Below are positions 20,073 through 28,811 of a stretch of 64,000 bases of DNA, in pieces (within the stretch, counting starts at the first letter, position 1; each line of letters opens with the position of its first letter). The DNA lies in contig CASDLT010000010.1 of NCBI GenBank assembly GCA_949281375.1, positions 1-64,000 on the forward strand, read 5' to 3'. The translations under genes were made by a program, and so were the position numbers. The notes under the pieces are model-generated. The model was not told where the DNA came from. It saw only the letters and a program-made list of their open reading frames with translations, and searched no databases. The DNA is from an uncultured Nitrosomonas sp. (GTDB lineage Bacteria; Pseudomonadota; Gammaproteobacteria; Burkholderiales; Nitrosomonadaceae).

Positions 20073-20249
20073 CTATTTGGTCGTTTTCTTTTCTTCCTTG
20101 GTTACTGGGTTTTGCAGCGTATATCCCTCTTTCTTCATTTGATATCCACCATACGCGCCAGCTCCAGCAGCGGCTACTGTCCAGCAGCCGGACAACAGTG
20201 GCATGACGATCACAATACTCAATACGATCATTGTCAGTTTTATATTCAT
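20073..20249 (-). CDS. Small lipoprotein
   Basis: I chose the ATG at 20249 (58 aa, MNIKLTMIVLS) rather than the track start six codons upstream, because AGGAGAG lies 4-5 nt before it. The protein is a lipoprotein signal (VIVMPLLSGCW, lipidated Cys in the lipobox LLSGC), then a Gly/Ala-rich stretch (AAAGAGAYGGYQMKKEGY) and a basic tail. The glycine-rich segment resembles small envelope lipoproteins seen in many proteobacteria, but no specific function is assignable. It is convergent with lspA. Confidence 0.7.
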   Translation of the reverse strand: MNIKLTMIVLSIVIVMPLLSGCWTVAAAGAGAYGGYQMKKEGYTLQNPVTKEEKKTTK

Positions 20250-20362
20250 TTTTACTCTCCTGTCCACAATGAAAACTGCCTATTGCAAGCTGAATATTGA
20301 AAGCACTTCCGCCCTTTCCAATAACCGCTTACTGATGTAGATTATGAAATCAGTTTTAGCCC

Positions 20363-20517
20363 TTAGGAAACGCTCATTAATTCGGCGAACGAGATGAATC
20401 ACAAGGCGCATGGAACGCAGCAATCCGAGACCTATCGACCCAATACAATAGGCGAGGAAGCGAGTACCATGCAACGAAGCAATTCATTCATGCAGCGAAG
20501 TAGTTAGCGTTTCCCTA
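20363..20517. repeat. MITE-like repeat, copy 1 of 5
   Basis: A ~155-bp element with imperfect inverted ends: TTAGGAAACGCTCATTAATT at the left and AGCGTTTCCCTAA at the right. The interior shares the right-half core GGCGAGGAAGCGAGTACCA and GCAACGAAGCAATTC with the other copies. It carries no transposase. It lies between the small lipoprotein gene and the unknown 287-aa gene. Confidence 0.75.
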
Positions 20518-20646
20518 ACGAAGCTCTGAAAATTACTGCCGTATCCAATGCTGTATTCGACCCACATCAATATTGGAAAATTGTCTGCTTAGTGACTGTA
20601 TTAATAATTGGTCATTGACTGACTTACAAAAGTTCAAAAGGAATTC

Positions 20647-21510
20647 ATGGACAACCAAACAGAACTCATCATTCATGCAATACAAAATCTCAAGCAAGAA
20701 ACCACTATTTTCAAGGATTATCTATTTCCCATTTTCAGTGCATTTCTTGCGGCTGTACTGGGCGCCGCCGCAGCGTATTTTGCGCTCAAATATCATGATT
20801 ACATCGAAATCGAAAAAGATAAACTGAATATCACCAACAAATGGTTTCTTCTCGCCGAAGAAGCGCGGTCAAATCTGATCGCCATTAAGCAAAATTATCA
20901 TGGCACGTTGAATAATCATCCCATTCAGCGAATGCTTGCGATACCCACCATTTTTTTCATCGCCGCGCCCATTGTTGAAGACTACTCAAAACTTTCCTTT
21001 CTGATTCCAGGGTCGAGTTCGAATACCGCACCAAAGTGGAGTCAGATCCCACGAATCAGAGCCATGATTCACAACTACAACTATTTACTTGAACTTTGGC
21101 GCAAGCGTAATGAAATCGAACGATCGATTAAAGAATCCATTCTCTACCAATTTCCCGCGCCAACGTATGATGCGATCGATCCGCATCAAGTCATGGAGTA
21201 TGCCGATAAGTCCAGTCTACAGCTCCTGATCGATCTTACTGAACATGTCATACGGCTCACCGATGATTTATTGATTGAATTTAATGATTTTCTAACAAAT
21301 TTTCCAGAATATGCATCGACATTGATCAACCTGAAACAGCTTCAACAGTACGGGTCTGTACTGAGCTATTCAAGTAACGGCAACAAAAAATTGATCCCAA
21401 TCCATACGAAATCCCCAGAAGCTGACTACCAGCCCCTCACTGAATTATTTGGAATGACCTTGGAGCAACTCAAACAGCGCCATACCACCGGTTATGAGAA
21501 CAAAGGCTAA
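20647..21510 (+). CDS. Hypothetical membrane-anchored protein
   Basis: A 287-aa protein I do not recognise. One hydrophobic segment near the N-terminus (FPIFSAFLAAVLGAAAAYFAL, ~28-48) would anchor it. The rest (~50-287) is predicted soluble and helix-rich, with no obvious catalytic motif, and contains a Lys/Glu-rich helix right after the membrane segment. AAGGAAT precedes the ATG. It stands alone between a MITE-like repeat and a 340-bp spacer, which fits an accessory gene. Membrane topology is inferred only from hydrophobicity. Confidence 0.65.
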   Translation: MDNQTELIIHAIQNLKQETTIFKDYLFPIFSAFLAAVLGAAAAYFALKYHDYIEIEKDKLNITNKWFLLAEEARSNLIAIKQNYHGTLNNHPIQRMLAIPTIFFIAAPIVEDYSKLSFLIPGSSSNTAPKWSQIPRIRAMIHNYNYLLELWRKRNEIERSIKESILYQFPAPTYDAIDPHQVMEYADKSSLQLLIDLTEHVIRLTDDLLIEFNDFLTNFPEYASTLINLKQLQQYGSVLSYSSNGNKKLIPIHTKSPEADYQPLTELFGMTLEQLKQRHTTGYENKG

Positions 21511-21850
21511 TGGCCCCTGAGAAATGGCGTCGCTTGATTGAACAACTTTCCCATAACTTACGTTAATGTCTGGCCTGCTTTTATTCATTTCCGATCGGGA
21601 AATTATCATTCCACCATAAAGAAAATTGATAGAAGCAGTGCAAATATGACATATAGCTCTATATCGACAAAGCTATCTCTTTAGAGCACGTTTCTCGCGC
21701 TCTAGCAGGAAAGCAACTTCGTTATCAGCTACCGTATGAGTCGCGATAATCAATAATAATCGGTTACTTTACATCGACACTATAGTGAATTTTGTAATAC
21801 AGCCAAGCCATTGAGGAGCTTGAATTGAATTGATATGCCATCTCTTAAGA
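21511..21850. other. Spacer with chained mini-ORFs
   Basis: Directly after the 287-aa gene, an 18-codon frame (21510-21566) begins with its ATG overlapping the stop as TAATG. A 17-codon frame then begins in the same way. Their coding status is unproven. The rest is AT-rich with one short inverted repeat (TAGAGC/GCTCTA near 21680-21705). I see no other gene. Confidence 0.35.
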
Positions 21851-22201
21851 CTATGATTTCGTTTTATTATTTTTTCCCATATCCTCTAATACCTCATCCA
21901 TTGATACATCTTCAATACTGAGTAGCTCTCCATTTTCATCAACCGTTATCCAGATCTTTTTCCGATCTAATTTTAGAACCTTAGCTAAATATATGTCTCT
22001 CACCTTTTCCCCTTTTTCTAATAAAACTATTTGCTCTTTCTTTAGTTTTTTAATCGATCCACCTTGAGCATGTTCATTGATTTTTCTTTCAATAATCGAT
22101 GGTATCGGCAACGATAAAACTTTCTCTTCTTGAGAATCAGCGTAACTTACATTTGAAAATGCCAGTGTTATACCAAGTAGCAAAAGAAACTTAATGTTCA
22201 T
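21851..22201 (-). CDS. Small exported protein, unknown
   Basis: A 116-aa protein with a clear Sec signal peptide (FLLLLGITLAFSNVSYA, likely cleaved before DSQEE). The mature part is about 95 charged residues. Its second half (YLAKVLKLDRKKIWITVDENGELLSIED) has the strand pattern of PepSY-like periplasmic domains, although the match is only by eye. It begins 63 bp downstream of the end of... no shared operon is evident with the galactose-oxidase-like gene, whose stop lies beyond its start on the same strand. AGGAGG (TCAGGAGGATTC) precedes the ATG, supporting the start. Confidence 0.65.
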   Translation of the reverse strand: MNIKFLLLLGITLAFSNVSYADSQEEKVLSLPIPSIIERKINEHAQGGSIKKLKKEQIVLLEKGEKVRDIYLAKVLKLDRKKIWITVDENGELLSIEDVSMDEVLEDMGKNNKTKS

Positions 22202-22264
22202 GAATCCTCCTGAAATTAATTAGTTATTATCAAATCTTAATTCATTAAAAGGCGCCATAGACGA

Positions 22265-23842
22265 TCAAGTATTTTCGCCAATTTGTATAATCTTTGCCTC
22301 TGATGGAAATCCCCAGGGATTCCAGGCAAATAGCATATAAAAACCAGGCGGAATTATTGAAGCTGATGCCGGAGATTTCACGGTCACAATCCTGCCTGCC
22401 TGGGAAACTGGCAGATCAAGAAAACGTGATTCGTTGTCAAAGCTGTGAGTGACTGTGCCCAAGCGGGTAAGCGTGATTCGTGCAATGGTATGAGTCGCTT
22501 CTACTGAAAAGCTCTGATTCCAGCCGATCATATGGGAAGGCGCATCAGTGATTTTCGGCCTAGCTGCAAACTGCCCACTTCCATCTTTTTTAAATAAATA
22601 CGGTGGAAAGTAAACTTCGCCATTAAGTTGGTTCACGGGGCCTGGCGCACCACCTCCGGCAGTAATTACGGTACCATCCGGAAGTAACATAGAAGCAGAG
22701 TGATATAAGCGCGATCTTGTCGCACTTGCAGCCGCTGACCAGGTACCCGTAGTAGGATTCCACAGCTCGGAATCGAGCGCTACCCCTGTGAGAGTATTTC
22801 CCGTAGAGGAACCTCCATTCATCCAGACATGACCATTAGCAAGCACCGTCGCATTACCATATTGCCGGTCTCTTATTGGTTGTCCAACTGGAGTGATAAC
22901 AGGCGCCCGGGCGTCATTGATATCGACCACAACAGCAACGCGATCTTTTCTGATCGAAAGAATGCGTCCTGGAGCAAACATAATGCTGGGCAAGCTTGGG
23001 CTGCTAGCTGCAGTTCTTTCTTTATATTTAGTAAGCGAACCGCTGCCATACTGATTAAGGTTGTACATGGCACCTGCATGGTTAATTATGAATATATTAC
23101 CCTGAGGATTTAACCAAGCCCGAGGATAATTCCACGACCCGCCTCCCAATTCACCATAAGCTTCCTCACTGGAGGCTGAGTATAAAGTACGCCAACTACC
23201 ATTTAAGGCACGAATTTCGGGGGTAGGAGAATAAGTCGCTTCTGTGCTTGGTTTAGTCGAAGTTCCTGCGAATGGTTTATTATTTCGACCTCCTAAAACA
23301 ATATGATTGCCGTTGGATAACGTAACTGCCGTTGCATACCAACGCTTATAAGTCATATTTTTGGTTTGCCGGATCAATGAATCCGTTGCAAAATCAAAAA
23401 TATTAACGTTGTTATTGGCATAATTTCTAATACCGTTCACTAGTGAATCACCTCCAAGGACCAGCGCATGACCCGTGGTTGGTATTATCGCTTGTGCGGC
23501 ACAGAAAATATCCGTTTCAGTGCTATTGCTTAAAACCTGAAAGGCTGCGGCACTTGTTCCTTTGGAAGGATCCCATATCACATAATTCAAATTAGCACTT
23601 TGTTTGCCATCGGTAGTTGTACCATACGCAAAAACTCGTCCATCAGGCATCAACATCATTGCCAGAGGTATGATGGGCCAGTTATGAACAGAGCCAAATC
23701 TGCCTTTTATATGTGCTTGTGATCCGGCTGCTGAAACCTCAGCACTAATCCCAATCGAGCAAAGGACTAAACAAGAAGATGATAGAAAAAAAGCGACATT
23801 CCGAATGTTATTAAAAATTAAGTAAAATATACTTAAAGTCAT
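22265..23842 (-). CDS. Galactose-oxidase-like radical copper oxidase (kelch beta-propeller plus DUF1929)
   Basis: A 525-aa exported protein. A signal segment (~15-40) is followed by a kelch-type propeller (repeats such as LPDGTVITAGGG and LANGHVWMNGG) and a C-terminal immunoglobulin-like DUF1929 domain (~425-522). All five residues of the galactose oxidase/glyoxal oxidase site can be placed. Cys114 (DIFCAAQ) and Tyr169 (KRWYATA) would form the thioether cofactor. Tyr380-His381 (SRLYHSAS) and His466 (THSFDN) would bind copper. It should therefore be a functional copper-radical oxidase making H2O2 and an aldehyde. The substrate is unknown. The gene is monocistronic or lies upstream of the small exported gene at 21851. 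Confidence 0.85.
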   Translation of the reverse strand: MTLSIFYLIFNNIRNVAFFLSSSCLVLCSIGISAEVSAAGSQAHIKGRFGSVHNWPIIPLAMMLMPDGRVFAYGTTTDGKQSANLNYVIWDPSKGTSAAAFQVLSNSTETDIFCAAQAIIPTTGHALVLGGDSLVNGIRNYANNNVNIFDFATDSLIRQTKNMTYKRWYATAVTLSNGNHIVLGGRNNKPFAGTSTKPSTEATYSPTPEIRALNGSWRTLYSASSEEAYGELGGGSWNYPRAWLNPQGNIFIINHAGAMYNLNQYGSGSLTKYKERTAASSPSLPSIMFAPGRILSIRKDRVAVVVDINDARAPVITPVGQPIRDRQYGNATVLANGHVWMNGGSSTGNTLTGVALDSELWNPTTGTWSAAASATRSRLYHSASMLLPDGTVITAGGGAPGPVNQLNGEVYFPPYLFKKDGSGQFAARPKITDAPSHMIGWNQSFSVEATHTIARITLTRLGTVTHSFDNESRFLDLPVSQAGRIVTVKSPASASIIPPGFYMLFAWNPWGFPSEAKIIQIGENT

Positions 23843-24376
23843 AAATTACCTCGTATTAATTAACTCTAACCTAGAGTCCAGATCCTTTAAGTTATTTTTT
23901 ACAGCTTAAATCTTCAGAAATGACTGATCCATTCAGACGGATCTTGGATTATTCAAGCTTTTATTAAGAAACTGGCACTCTGATGCACAGGAGAGTTGAG
24001 AAAGAAAAAGCGATAGAAATAACTGCCATATCTAAACTGAACTAAAATCGGCCATTTAGGATATATTCCTCCATAATTATTTTTCTGTGCGGTTACGCAC
24101 ATTACAACAGGGTATATAGGCAAATCTTCCTAGATGACGAAGATGAATCTTGGGTATAAAGACACTGGGATTTACGGAACGCAAGATCATGCAGATATTG
24201 GAGCAAGCTGGGAGGAGCGTTTGTAGTTGACTTTTGATGAAAGCATGGAATGGGTGATCGACTTTGTGCTTGGTGTTTCATCCTAATGTTTCGCTTGATT
24301 TCCAGGTTCCAGTGAATACTCATCCTAATCTTGCTGCCACCAATGTAGCAGTGAAATCCAATCTGGCGTATTTAAC
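23843..24376. other. Non-coding or decayed stretch upstream of the copper oxidase
   Basis: About 530 bp without a convincing gene. A reverse frame of 73 codons (24102-24323) is open, but it has no family resemblance, no signal peptide and an irregular composition. The stretch runs into a MITE-like repeat and looks like degraded accessory DNA. Confidence 0.5.
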
Positions 24377-24522
24377 TTAGGGAAGCGCTGATTAACTCAA
24401 CGTACGTGATGAAGGGCGAGGCGCACCGAAGGCAACAACCGAGACATGTCAATCTGATAGGCGAAGAAATAAGTGCCGCGCAACGAAGCAATTCGCTCGC
24501 GCAGTCAACTCAGCGCTTCTTT
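24377..24522. repeat. MITE-like repeat, copy 2 of 5
   Basis: The left end TTAGGGAAGCGCTGATTAAC is mirrored at the right by AGTCAACTCAGCGCTTC. The interior shares GCAACGAAGCAATTCGCTCG with other copies. Directly to the right, GGAAAACACTGATCAGTTCA resembles another left end, so a second element remnant may abut it. Confidence 0.7.
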
Positions 24523-24692
24523 TGGAAAACACTGATCAGTTCACTCCGCAGCAGGGACTCAACGAGCGGATTGGAGAGGGTTAAGGTGATTTACCATTCT
24601 GGCTTGAAGTGCGCTGTTTTTTTGCATTATCTTTTTTGTTTACTGAGTTTGTCTTTAAGGCGCAATCTACCTGTCAGAAGTTACATAATTTA

Positions 24693-24932
24693 TTGAGTTT
24701 TTATCATAAATTATTAATCACTGCCACAAGCAGTGCAATAATTCTTTTCATAGTTGGTTGTGTTGCGCAACCCGTTGTTTGAGTTCCTGTTGCAACTGTT
24801 ATACCTGCTGGTGTTACGTATGTTGCACCTGCCTACGTAAATCCAGGTTCAGGCTATTTATGGAATTATTATGTCCAACATGGATGGGGTTGGCACCATC
24901 CGCAACATGAATGGCATCAAGGCTGGAGATAA
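24693..24932 (+). pseudogene. Broken small lipoprotein gene
   Basis: In one frame the sequence reads a hydrophobic signal ending in a lipobox-like IVGC, then VAQPVV, an in-frame TGA (24780-24782), then VPVATVIPAGVTYVAPAYVN and an aromatic/His-rich tail (WNYYVQHGWGWHHPQ) to a normal TAA. No ATG opens the frame; a TTG at 24693 is the best start. A single nonsense codon inside otherwise coherent protein-like sequence suggests recent inactivation of a small secreted lipoprotein. Its function is unknown. Confidence 0.55.
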
Positions 24933-25036
24933 TCTATTGAAATTGAAATGTTAACCTTTGATTTTCAAGTCAAGCAAATCAAATACTACGAAAAAGTTCT
25001 TTGCAGAATCGATCCAAATCTAGTTTTACGTTTTAA

Positions 25037-25282
25037 TTACCCTCTGTAGAAATCAGCCTTAACCTCAAGATTACCAATATCTTCATTTCTGTCTTTCCAA
25101 TGAGGTGTGCCGTGCGGCTTGGGTTGTGCATCTTTTCCACTAAACGGACAGTCCGAATGTGCGAGTCCATTCCTCTGCATGCACTTAGGAAAATTAGACC
25201 AACATTTCTTCATTGCCGACCTGGAGCAGATCACTTCAGTTTCCTGTTTGATCCAAGAAAATAGACGGTTTTTTGCCTTCAT
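25037..25282 (-). CDS. Small cysteine-containing hypothetical protein
   Basis: An 81-aa protein with no signal peptide. It has four cysteines (about positions 19, 27, 34 and 45) spaced in the first half and a Pro/Lys/His-rich middle (GKDAQPKPHGTPHWKDRN). Four cysteines could bind a metal or form disulfides, but the spacing matches no family I know. CAGGA lies ~8 nt before the ATG. No operon partners are evident. Moderate confidence that it is translated. Confidence 0.45.
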   Translation of the reverse strand: MKAKNRLFSWIKQETEVICSRSAMKKCWSNFPKCMQRNGLAHSDCPFSGKDAQPKPHGTPHWKDRNEDIGNLEVKADFYRG

Positions 25283-25620
25283 ATCGAATCCTGATCAGTT
25301 ACCCTTCAATGATAATGTATGAACAGGTCATTTGATTCGTTTTCTAGGAAATTCTGAGAAATTACTCTGGTGTATTTGGACGGATTGTATTGAAATCAGA
25401 CTCATGCTCACTTGTGTCGTACAAACAGAGCATGGTAGCCAGATTTCACTTCATCGAACAGTCGCCTGTCAGTTTTTCCACAGCTTTCTAAAGCACTTGT
25501 GTACGGCTCTGAACACTGATGCCTTCGACGATGAGTCCTGAATCAAATGATGAAATTTTGCAGTACGAAAACATTAATCCGCAATTTAATCATTTCATTC
25601 ATATCACTGGAGACGCCTGC
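25283..25620. other. Spacer between two small accessory genes
   Basis: About 340 bp. A forward open frame (25332-25541) begins at TTG without a Shine-Dalgarno and has no recognisable content, so I do not call it. The final part is the 5' region of the exported protein at 25621, including GGAGA before its ATG. Confidence 0.4.
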
Positions 25621-26493
25621 ATGAAACAACGCATGAAATCATTGCTCGTATTGGCTTGTACCTTCATTTTCCTCGGCAAGGTGAACTTCGCCTCGGCTGA
25701 ACTTGCGAGTGATACCGAAAGACTCCTGAACTGGGCGGAAACGACTTTTCCACAATATTTCCCCAGTCATCAAGGTACCCAGAGTATTGAGCCGTGGCTA
25801 TTCCGCTTTTATCCAGAATCTCAAATTTACGCGGGTGTGAATAAATCCGACAGCAACGTCTATGTACTTGGGGGCGCTTTTGGCGACGCCCCGACAAGAA
25901 TCGATTCTCTGGTCAATCTGATGTCGCAGGTAAACAATTCAGGAGGGGGGAACATTGCAGGATGCGATACCTCAACGGTACCTGTCGGTATCACATACAG
26001 TCAGAGTGGCAATGTCGTTTCAGTTTCGACGGGCGGCCAATGCGTGCCAGCGCCTGACCTGAGCAACAGTAATCTCTGTCAACCGCCCAAGCAAACCGCC
26101 GCCAGCGGCATTTCATTATTGGGCACCAATACGGTATCGAGTTCGCAAATAACCGGCATCAGTGTCACTGGATTTCCGATCGATCTCAAACAGATTATCG
26201 ATACAACCGCCAACGTCAAGCATTGCACTAAAAATGCGCCCGTTGATACCGCCAATATCATCGTCAATTCTGACCTGTGTTTTGATGTCACGACCGCCAT
26301 CACCAGCATGATCCCACCCGGTACTCCTGGTATCGAGACCAATCCACCCGTGCTCTATAGCACAAAAGGCACCTTTACTACCCAAACCGTTGCCGATTGC
26401 TTTGCTACCGATGCAACCACGGTAACCGATGCCTTTACAGGAGAAGTCTGGATCAGAAATCAGGCAGGTATTTTTGAAAAAATGAGCAGCTGA
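25621..26493 (+). CDS. Exported protein, unknown
   Basis: I chose the ATG at 25621 (290 aa) over the track start 34 codons upstream, because it has GGAGA at suitable spacing and begins a clean signal peptide (SLLVLACTFIFLGKVNFASA). The mature N-terminus (LLNWAETTFPQYFPSHQGT, LFRFYPESQIYAGVN, VYVLGG) is a short module I associate with secreted betaproteobacterial proteins of unknown role. After a Gly/Asn linker, the C-terminal half is Ser/Thr-rich with several Cys (CDTS, CVPAPD, CQPP, CTKN, LCFD, DCF) that may form disulfides. The function is unknown. Confidence 0.7.
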   Translation: MKQRMKSLLVLACTFIFLGKVNFASAELASDTERLLNWAETTFPQYFPSHQGTQSIEPWLFRFYPESQIYAGVNKSDSNVYVLGGAFGDAPTRIDSLVNLMSQVNNSGGGNIAGCDTSTVPVGITYSQSGNVVSVSTGGQCVPAPDLSNSNLCQPPKQTAASGISLLGTNTVSSSQITGISVTGFPIDLKQIIDTTANVKHCTKNAPVDTANIIVNSDLCFDVTTAITSMIPPGTPGIETNPPVLYSTKGTFTTQTVADCFATDATTVTDAFTGEVWIRNQAGIFEKMSS

Positions 26494-26509
26494 TCCTTTC
26501 TCGAGAAAA

Positions 26510-26542
26510 CTTCCAATCAATGACTCTCCCATTGATTGGAAG
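26510..26542 (-). terminator. Rho-independent terminator of the DUF202-like gene
   Basis: A perfect 13-bp stem CTTCCAATCAATG/CATTGATTGGAAG with a 7-nt loop. On the reverse strand it is followed by TTTTCTC, so it best serves the leftward gene ending at 26574. It may also stop the opposing rightward gene. Confidence 0.75.
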
Positions 26543-26573
26543 AAAAGAATCCAGTGCATGATCTAGTCACGCA

Positions 26574-26909
26574 TCACTCAATCAAATCCGCCAGCTCGCT
26601 TTTCCTCAATTTTATTTGATACAGCAACTTGTCGTAGAAGTGTATGCGCATGATTGCACGAACGATCAGATAGACACTCAACCCAACCAACGCAAGATTC
26701 AGTATTCCGAGCGGGATCAAGAAATGTAGAACGTTGATCACGTCATACAAACGTGACGTCGCCACCAGCACGCTCATGACCGAAAGGGGTAATGCCAGAA
26801 TCGCAATCCCAGTTCGCAATAATGAAAGATATGTGCGTTTCTCAGCCAGTATAAGCTGAATTTCATCCATTACAACAGTGGAATCAGTCTTATCAATGTC
26901 TTCGATCAC
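26574..26909 (-). CDS. DUF202/YidH-family small membrane protein
   Basis: A 111-aa protein with the DUF202-type motif LAEKRTYLSLLRTGIAILA (~31-49; consensus LAxERTxLAWxRT) leading into the first membrane helix. A second hydrophobic region (LHFLIPLGILNLALVGLSVYLIV) follows and the ends are charged and cytosolic. The biochemical role of the family is not established. It stands alone, is convergent with the exported protein at 25621, and is 59 bp downstream of the multicopper oxidase stop on the same strand. Confidence 0.75.
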   Translation of the reverse strand: MIEDIDKTDSTVVMDEIQLILAEKRTYLSLLRTGIAILALPLSVMSVLVATSRLYDVINVLHFLIPLGILNLALVGLSVYLIVRAIMRIHFYDKLLYQIKLRKSELADLIE

Positions 26910-26968
26910 TTCTCTAAACCTTCTAAAGCTCCGAACTGCCTTACCTGAAATAACGCCCTGCTATGACG

Positions 26969-28558
26969 TCAGCTCACGAAGAAATTACGCATCATTCCCA
27001 TATCCTCGTGTTCCAGGTTATGGCAATGGTAGAGAAACAAACCTGTGTATTCATTGAAAGGTTTAATGATCTCGACCTCCTCTCCAGGCATCACTAGAAC
27101 GGTATCCTTCCAGCCGCTAGTGATGAAGCCCTCTTTAACGCTGTCGTACCCGTCGTCACGATTGGGTTGCCGGCGCGACAGGATTTGAAACTGCTGGCCA
27201 TGCAGATGAATCGGATGCGGCTGTGACATCATCATGCCCATGCCCCCCATTCCACCACCCATTCCTCGACCCATGCCCCGATTCTCATGGAAAATCCTGA
27301 TCCGTTGAATCGTGTTGACCGGAATCTTTTCAGCTGCCTGGTAATTCAGCATATCGAATGTTCTGCCATTCAATTGAAATCCCATATGACGCATGCCGAT
27401 CGCTATGGGAACGACTTTGTCGGAATCGGTGCAATCTTTGAGCGTCAATCGACGCATAGCAACCAGTTCAGCGGGTAGTTTCGGCGACTCTCCGACGTGT
27501 TCGGCAATATGAAAGCGTGCAATAGAAAGCGTTTCATTCTGACCTACTCCAGCCATCATGCCCATTCTGCCCATACCGCCGCCCATGCCTCTGTGCGCAG
27601 ACCCTTGATAAGGCAGACTCTGCAAAATCAGCTCTGAACCAACCTCACGACCACTGAAATCAACCCATAGCTCAACCCGCTCAGCCGGCGCGAGCATGAT
27701 GTATGGAAATGTCTCAGGTCTTTGCAATAATCCGCCATCGGTGGCAATCGCGGTCATCGGCGTACCATCATTCCAGCCCAGCTTATAGATTCTCGCATTG
27801 GAACCATTCAGAACACGAATTCTGTAAGCTCTTGTTTTTACTGGAATAATACCGTTTTCCTGACCATTTATCAAGAGCGTATCGCCCATGAATCCCGTCA
27901 TGCGCTGATGCATGCCCAGCATATAACGGAACTGGTTGCTACTGGTGAAGCTACGATCCTGAATGATCAGTGGAATATCATATTCCCCGCTCGGCAAATC
28001 CAGTTTCTGCTCGTGCTCATCGGAAATGGTAATGAGGCCGGCCAAACCCTGATACACCTGCGTCGCCGTCAATTCGTGCGTATGTGAATGGTACCAGTTG
28101 GTTCCAGCCGGGTTTTTTACCTCGAATTCATAGATATACTGTTCACCCTTCAAGATTGCATACATCGGATGTCCATCCATGATTTGCGGAACGTGCATGC
28201 CGTGCCAGTGCGTTACACAAGGTTCTGGCAGTTCGTTATAGAAGAATATCCGCACTTTCTGTCCATGCTGAAAATTCAGAATGGGTCCCAAATAACCCGG
28301 CAACACCTTAACCGTTTCGGGCGGTCCCTTCAGCAGTTTACCCTGGTATTTGAATACATGGGTTTGCGGCCCAGGCCGTATCGACACATCAGCGGCCTGA
28401 GCAGTCAACGCAATTTCAACATCTGCATTGAACGCCGGGTTGGGAGTCTGCCGCATCTCCCGGTCTTCCGCCCAGCTAAAACCAGGCAATGAGGCAGCGA
28501 GGGCGCTAGCCGCTGCGTAGTGTAAAAATTGCCGCCTTGAATTATCGATGTGAGTCAT
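26969..28558 (-). CDS. Multicopper oxidase, Tat-exported, Met-rich
   Basis: I chose the ATG at 28558 (529 aa), preceded by AGAGG, because it gives a Tat signal (SRRQFLHYAAASALAASL) directly at the N-terminus; the track start adds 26 unrelated residues. Three cupredoxin domains carry the copper ligands HWHG and HSHTH early, and HPIHLHG and HCHNLEHEDMGMM at the C-terminus. Two Gly/Met-rich loops (GMGGGMGRMGMM and GMGGGMGGMGMMM) may collect Cu(I), as the Met-rich insert of CueO does. It probably oxidises Cu(I) or phenols in the periplasm. The adjacent genes are not nirK or cop genes. Confidence 0.9.
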   Translation of the reverse strand: MTHIDNSRRQFLHYAAASALAASLPGFSWAEDREMRQTPNPAFNADVEIALTAQAADVSIRPGPQTHVFKYQGKLLKGPPETVKVLPGYLGPILNFQHGQKVRIFFYNELPEPCVTHWHGMHVPQIMDGHPMYAILKGEQYIYEFEVKNPAGTNWYHSHTHELTATQVYQGLAGLITISDEHEQKLDLPSGEYDIPLIIQDRSFTSSNQFRYMLGMHQRMTGFMGDTLLINGQENGIIPVKTRAYRIRVLNGSNARIYKLGWNDGTPMTAIATDGGLLQRPETFPYIMLAPAERVELWVDFSGREVGSELILQSLPYQGSAHRGMGGGMGRMGMMAGVGQNETLSIARFHIAEHVGESPKLPAELVAMRRLTLKDCTDSDKVVPIAIGMRHMGFQLNGRTFDMLNYQAAEKIPVNTIQRIRIFHENRGMGRGMGGGMGGMGMMMSQPHPIHLHGQQFQILSRRQPNRDDGYDSVKEGFITSGWKDTVLVMPGEEVEIIKPFNEYTGLFLYHCHNLEHEDMGMMRNFFVS

Positions 28559-28811
28559 GATGGCCTCTGAGCTATAACAAATTTTTTGAAAAACCGAGAT
28601 GAAAGGGTCACTAACATTGTTACTGCGCCGGAGCATGCAGCCGACAGTGTAATCACTTATGATTTAGTGTATCAGTTCAAACTGAATAAGCAATGGGAGG
28701 AGGATGATCGACTTCAAAATTCTGCGCAGGCTTGCGCACATCAAAACCTACAGGCATATATTCGACCGTCGGTGATCCTGAGGAAATCGCAAGGAGGTTT
28801 TCAGAGTGTCC

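Noticed and set aside
24102-24323. 73-aa reverse ORF
   Set aside because: No family match, no clear start signal and irregular composition in a degraded stretch.
25332-25541. 69-aa forward ORF
   Set aside because: TTG start without a Shine-Dalgarno and no recognisable content.
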